From contig JAIXWR010000039.1 in NCBI GenBank assembly GCA_027491155.1, forward strand, positions 124,001-188,000: 64,000 bases of DNA, given 5' to 3'. Of the stretch, positions 61,382-64,000 are shown in pieces. The translations under genes were made by a program, and so were the position numbers. The notes beneath the pieces are model-generated. The model searched no databases. It was not told the origin of the DNA and worked only from the letters and a program-made list of their open reading frames with translations. The first letter of the stretch is position 1, and each line of letters opens with the position of its first letter. The DNA comes from Verrucomicrobiaceae bacterium (lineage in GTDB: Bacteria; Verrucomicrobiota; Verrucomicrobiia; Verrucomicrobiales; Akkermansiaceae).

Positions 61382-61990
61382 CTAAAGGGCCTGCACCGCC
61401 GCCATGATGCGGTCGGCAATGTGCTGGTAGCCGTGCTTGCCCTTGGCGGTCGTCAGTTCCTCCTCCGTCAGCCGGATCGGCGGGCCGATGTGCAGGGAGA
61501 TCTGGTTGAAGCGGATGCGACCCGAGCCCCGCGGCAGTGCTTCGCGTGCCCCGCGGATGCGGATCGGCTGGATCACCGCGTTCGCCTTCACCGCGATCAG
61601 GCCGACGCCCGGCTGGGCGACGCCGATCACCCCGTCGAGGCTGCGCTCGCCTTCCGGAAAGACCAGCACCCGCTTGCCGGAGTTCAGCAGCTTGATGATC
61701 GCCTTCAGGCTGGTCATGTCCGGCCGCTCCTGATCGACCGGGATCGAGTTCCAAGCGCGGTAGATCCAGGTCAGGACCGGTCCCTTCATCAGGGTCTTGC
61801 GGGCGAGGTAGAACATCTCGTCGCGGTAAAGCGTGCCGATCAGCGGCGGGTCGAGGAAGCTCTCGTGGTTCGAGGCGACGAGCACCGGGCCGTCCAGCAC
61901 CAGGTGCTCCCGGCCGACGACTTTCAGCCCGAACAGCGAGCGGTAGGCGCTGCCGAACAAGGACCAACCGAACCAATAGATCCAACGCAT
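61382..61990 (-). CDS. plsC: 1-acyl-sn-glycerol-3-phosphate acyltransferase
   Basis: This is a 202-residue membrane-associated enzyme adding the second acyl chain to form phosphatidic acid. Catalytic SNHESFLD (H-x4-D), FPEGERS and a C-terminal LHIGPPIRL are present, with an N-terminal hydrophobic helix (WIYWFGWSLFGSAYRSLF). It follows cmk by 16 bases in the same operon. Unlike the Aas-like protein, it keeps all motifs. Confidence 0.92.
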   Translation of the reverse strand: MRWIYWFGWSLFGSAYRSLFGLKVVGREHLVLDGPVLVASNHESFLDPPLIGTLYRDEMFYLARKTLMKGPVLTWIYRAWNSIPVDQERPDMTSLKAIIKLLNSGKRVLVFPEGERSLDGVIGVAQPGVGLIAVKANAVIQPIRIRGAREALPRGSGRIRFNQISLHIGPPIRLTEEELTTAKGKHGYQHIADRIMAAVQAL

Positions 61991-62006
61991 GGGAGTGATG
62001 GGAAAG

Positions 62007-62663
62007 TCAGGCGGCGGGCATTTCGAACCCCTGCCCGGCTAGGATGGCCAGCGCCGCCTCGACGCCGGACTCGATGCTGTGGCCGGAGGTGTCCAGGACC
62101 GCCGCGCCGTCGGCGATCTTCAGCGGTGCCGTGGCGCGGCCGCTGTCGGCCTTGTCGCGGGCGGCCACCGAGTCCACCTCGCCGACCTCCTCGCGCCGCG
62201 ACGCGCGGACGAGCGGATCGGCATCCATGTAAATCTTGTACGGGGTCTCGGGAAAGACCACGCTGCCGATGTCGCGGCCTTCCATCACCACGTCGCCGAG
62301 CTTGAGGTAATCGCGCTGGAGCGAGACCAGGCACTCGCGGACTTCCGGCACCGCGGAAACGGCGGAAACGGCGGCATTCACCTCTTCGCTGCGCAGCGCC
62401 TCGCCGGGATCGATGCCGTCGATGCTCACGGTGGAATCCAGGCCGTCGACACCGCACTGCACGTCCATGTTCCGCAGCGCGGCGACCACCGCGGCGCGGT
62501 CGGCGGGATCGATGCCGAGCTGCAGGACCTTCCACGTCACCGCCCGGTACATCGCGCCGGAATTCACCATGATCAGCCCGAGCCGCTGCGACAGGATCCG
62601 CGCGAGCGTGCTCTTGCCGGAAGCGGCCGGCCCGTCGATGGCGATGGCGCGGTGCAGGGTCAT
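62007..62663 (-). CDS. cmk: Cytidylate kinase
   Basis: This 218-residue enzyme phosphorylates CMP and dCMP. P-loop AIDGPAASGKSTLARIL, then NSGAMYRAVT, MEGRDIGSVVFPE and a late Asp-rich LIAARDKADSGR-like VAARDKADSGRATAPLK are typical of Cmk. ATGA overlap with aroA; the aroA-cmk linkage is common in bacteria. Confidence 0.95.
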   Translation of the reverse strand: MTLHRAIAIDGPAASGKSTLARILSQRLGLIMVNSGAMYRAVTWKVLQLGIDPADRAAVVAALRNMDVQCGVDGLDSTVSIDGIDPGEALRSEEVNAAVSAVSAVPEVRECLVSLQRDYLKLGDVVMEGRDIGSVVFPETPYKIYMDADPLVRASRREEVGEVDSVAARDKADSGRATAPLKIADGAAVLDTSGHSIESGVEAALAILAGQGFEMPAA

Positions 62664-64000
62664 GCGGTGACGGGTACGTTGGGAAGATCGTAGTCGGCGG
62701 CGTTCTTGCTCTCGGCCAGCACGGCGGCGAGCTGGCGGGAAAAGCCGGGGTAGGAAGTGTTCACGCAGTCGGTGTTGCGGATCACCGTTTCACCGCTGGC
62801 GAAGAGCCCGGCGATCGCGAAGGCCATCGCGATCCTGTGGTCGCCGCAGCTTTCGATGGTCGCGGCGTGCAAGGGCGCGCCGCCGGTGATCTCCATGCCG
62901 TCCTCGAACTCCTCGACCTGCCCGCCCATCGCGCGCAGCCCGTTGACCACCGTCGTGATGCGGTCGGTCTCCTTGACGCGGAGTTCCTTCGCGTTGCGGA
63001 TCACGGTCTTGCCGGACGCCAGCGCGGCGGCGACGGCGATCACCGGGATTTCGTCGATCAGGTTGGGAATCTCCGCCTTCAGCAGTTCGGTGCCGTGGAG
63101 CTTGGCCCCGCGGATTTCCACATCGCCGATCGGCTCTCCGTCGTCGGTGGAAAGCACGGTGCGGGTGATCTGCGCGCCCATCCGCTCGATCACGTCGAGC
63201 ACTGCGGTGCGGGTCGGATTGAGGCCGACATTGCGGATGACCAGATGCGATCCCGGCAGCGCCGCCGCGGCGACGACCCAGAAGGCGGCGCTGGAAATGT
63301 CGCCGGGCACCCGGAAGTCGCGGGCCTGGGGAATCTGGCCGCCCTCGATCGAGATGGCCTGACCTTCCGTCACCACTTTCACGCCGAAGGACTCGAGCAT
63401 CCGCTCCGTGTGATCCCGCGTGTCGGCCGGCTGCACCGCGGTGGTGACGCCTTCGCAAAACATCCCTGCCAGGAGCACCGCGCTCTTCACCTGGGCGCTG
63501 GCCACCGGCAGTTCGTAGCGGATCGGATGCAGCTTCGCGCCGTGGATCTTCAGCGGCGCGCAGCCCGGCTTCTCGCCGAGGCACTCGATCTTCGCGCCCA
63601 TTTCGCCGAGCGGGTTTGTGATCCGGCCCATCGGGCGGCCGGACAGCGACTCGTCGCCGAAGAGCTCGCAGTCGAACGACTGTCCGGCGAACAGGCCGGC
63701 CAGCAGGCGCATCCCGGTGCCGGAATTGCCGCAGTCGATCGGCGCGGACGGCGCGGAGAGCTGCATCCTGCGACCGTGGATCCGCATCGTGGTCGGCCCG
63801 AAGCCCCGCATTTCCTCCAGCTCCTCCACCACCACGCCGCAGGCCTTCATCGCGCCCAGCGTGTTCAGGCAATCCTCGCTCGGCAGGAAATTGCGGATCG
63901 TGGAGACACCGTCCGCCAGCCCCGCGATCATCGCCGCGCGGTGGGACATGCTCTTGTCGCCGGGCACCGGGAAGGCGGCATCCAGCGTGCGGATCGATCG
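62660..64000 (-). CDS. aroA: 3-phosphoshikimate 1-carboxyvinyltransferase (EPSP synthase), 5' end outside the window
   Basis: The frame is open to the right edge. Internal GTG codons such as 63967 lie within the conserved PVPGDKSMSHRAAMIAGLAD and are not the start. DCGNSGTGMRLLAGLFAGQ, SLSGRPMGRITNPLGEMGAK, the central RVPGDISSAAFWVVAAAALP and the C-terminal LRVKETDRI and DHRIAMAFAIAGLFA are all present. It makes EPSP from shikimate-3-phosphate and PEP. It heads the aroA-cmk-plsC operon. Confidence 0.95.
   Translation of the reverse strand, partial: RSIRTLDAAFPVPGDKSMSHRAAMIAGLADGVSTIRNFLPSEDCLNTLGAMKACGVVVEELEEMRGFGPTTMRIHGRRMQLSAPSAPIDCGNSGTGMRLLAGLFAGQSFDCELFGDESLSGRPMGRITNPLGEMGAKIECLGEKPGCAPLKIHGAKLHPIRYELPVASAQVKSAVLLAGMFCEGVTTAVQPADTRDHTERMLESFGVKVVTEGQAISIEGGQIPQARDFRVPGDISSAAFWVVAAAALPGSHLVIRNVGLNPTRTAVLDVIERMGAQITRTVLSTDDGEPIGDVEIRGAKLHGTELLKAEIPNLIDEIPVIAVAAALASGKTVIRNAKELRVKETDRITTVVNGLRAMGGQVEEFEDGMEITGGAPLHAATIESCGDHRIAMAFAIAGLFASGETVIRNTDCVNTSYPGFSRQLAAVLAESKNAADYDLPNVPVTA

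Overview
The window is high-GC DNA (mostly C- or G-ending codons) from what looks like a member of the Verrucomicrobia, probably Verrucomicrobiaceae-like (Luteolibacter or Haloferula type). The pointers are several giant secreted proteins built of autotransporter-associated beta-strand repeats (PATR-like), sulfatase and rhamnosidase genes, and a propeller-type sensor kinase. The taxonomic call is inference; there is no rRNA gene in the window.

Layout. 1-740 is the 3' end of a secreted beta-strand-repeat protein. 984-7482 (minus strand) reads parC, a HEAT-like protein, a higBA toxin-antitoxin pair, a GH78-type rhamnosidase and a sulfatase. 7626-38123 (mostly plus strand) is a pectin / rhamnogalacturonan degradation region: a GH106 rhamnosidase; after unrelated small genes, a two-domain SGNH esterase, a PL1 pectate lyase fused to a beta-strand-repeat scaffold and a PL10 pectate lyase (overlapping start and stop codons); a PL4 rhamnogalacturonan lyase; a sensor kinase and NarL-type regulator; and two more giant scaffold proteins, one with an SGNH esterase-like domain. 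No SusC/SusD pair is present. 38220-46003 holds carbonic anhydrase, rarA, hipBA and the lactate-oxidation genes lutA, lutB and lutC, with a vapBC pair and a sugar acetyltransferase inserted between lutA and lutB. 46132-55461 is housekeeping: an ECF sigma factor, trpD, a sodium symporter, a thioredoxin-like protein, a MoeB-rhodanese protein, rodA, rpsP and prfA. 55721-64000 has two further toxin-antitoxin pairs (UPF0175/DUF3368 and a second vapBC), an Aas-like acyltransferase/acyl-activating protein, a KH-domain protein, tRNA-Arg(CCG), and a minus-strand aroA-cmk-plsC operon that runs off the right edge.

How it works together. The enzymes at 7.6-38 kb would cut homogalacturonan (PL1, PL10) and the rhamnogalacturonan backbone (PL4), remove acetyl groups (SGNH esterases) and release rhamnose (GH106, and possibly GH78 with the sulfatase). 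Four PUL promoters carry an inverted repeat with NarL-type 7-2-7 geometry, each followed at a fixed distance by a GAC-containing -35-like hexamer. The NarL-family regulator encoded in the middle of the locus is the obvious candidate to bind them. This local regulon, and its pairing with enzymes carried on PATR scaffolds in place of SusCD, is the best candidate here for an undescribed system.

A second regularity concerns the toxin-antitoxin operons: all five have a possible -10 hexamer ending exactly 7 nt before the first start codon, which predicts leaderless mRNAs. All functional calls rest on sequence reading alone; no database search was run.
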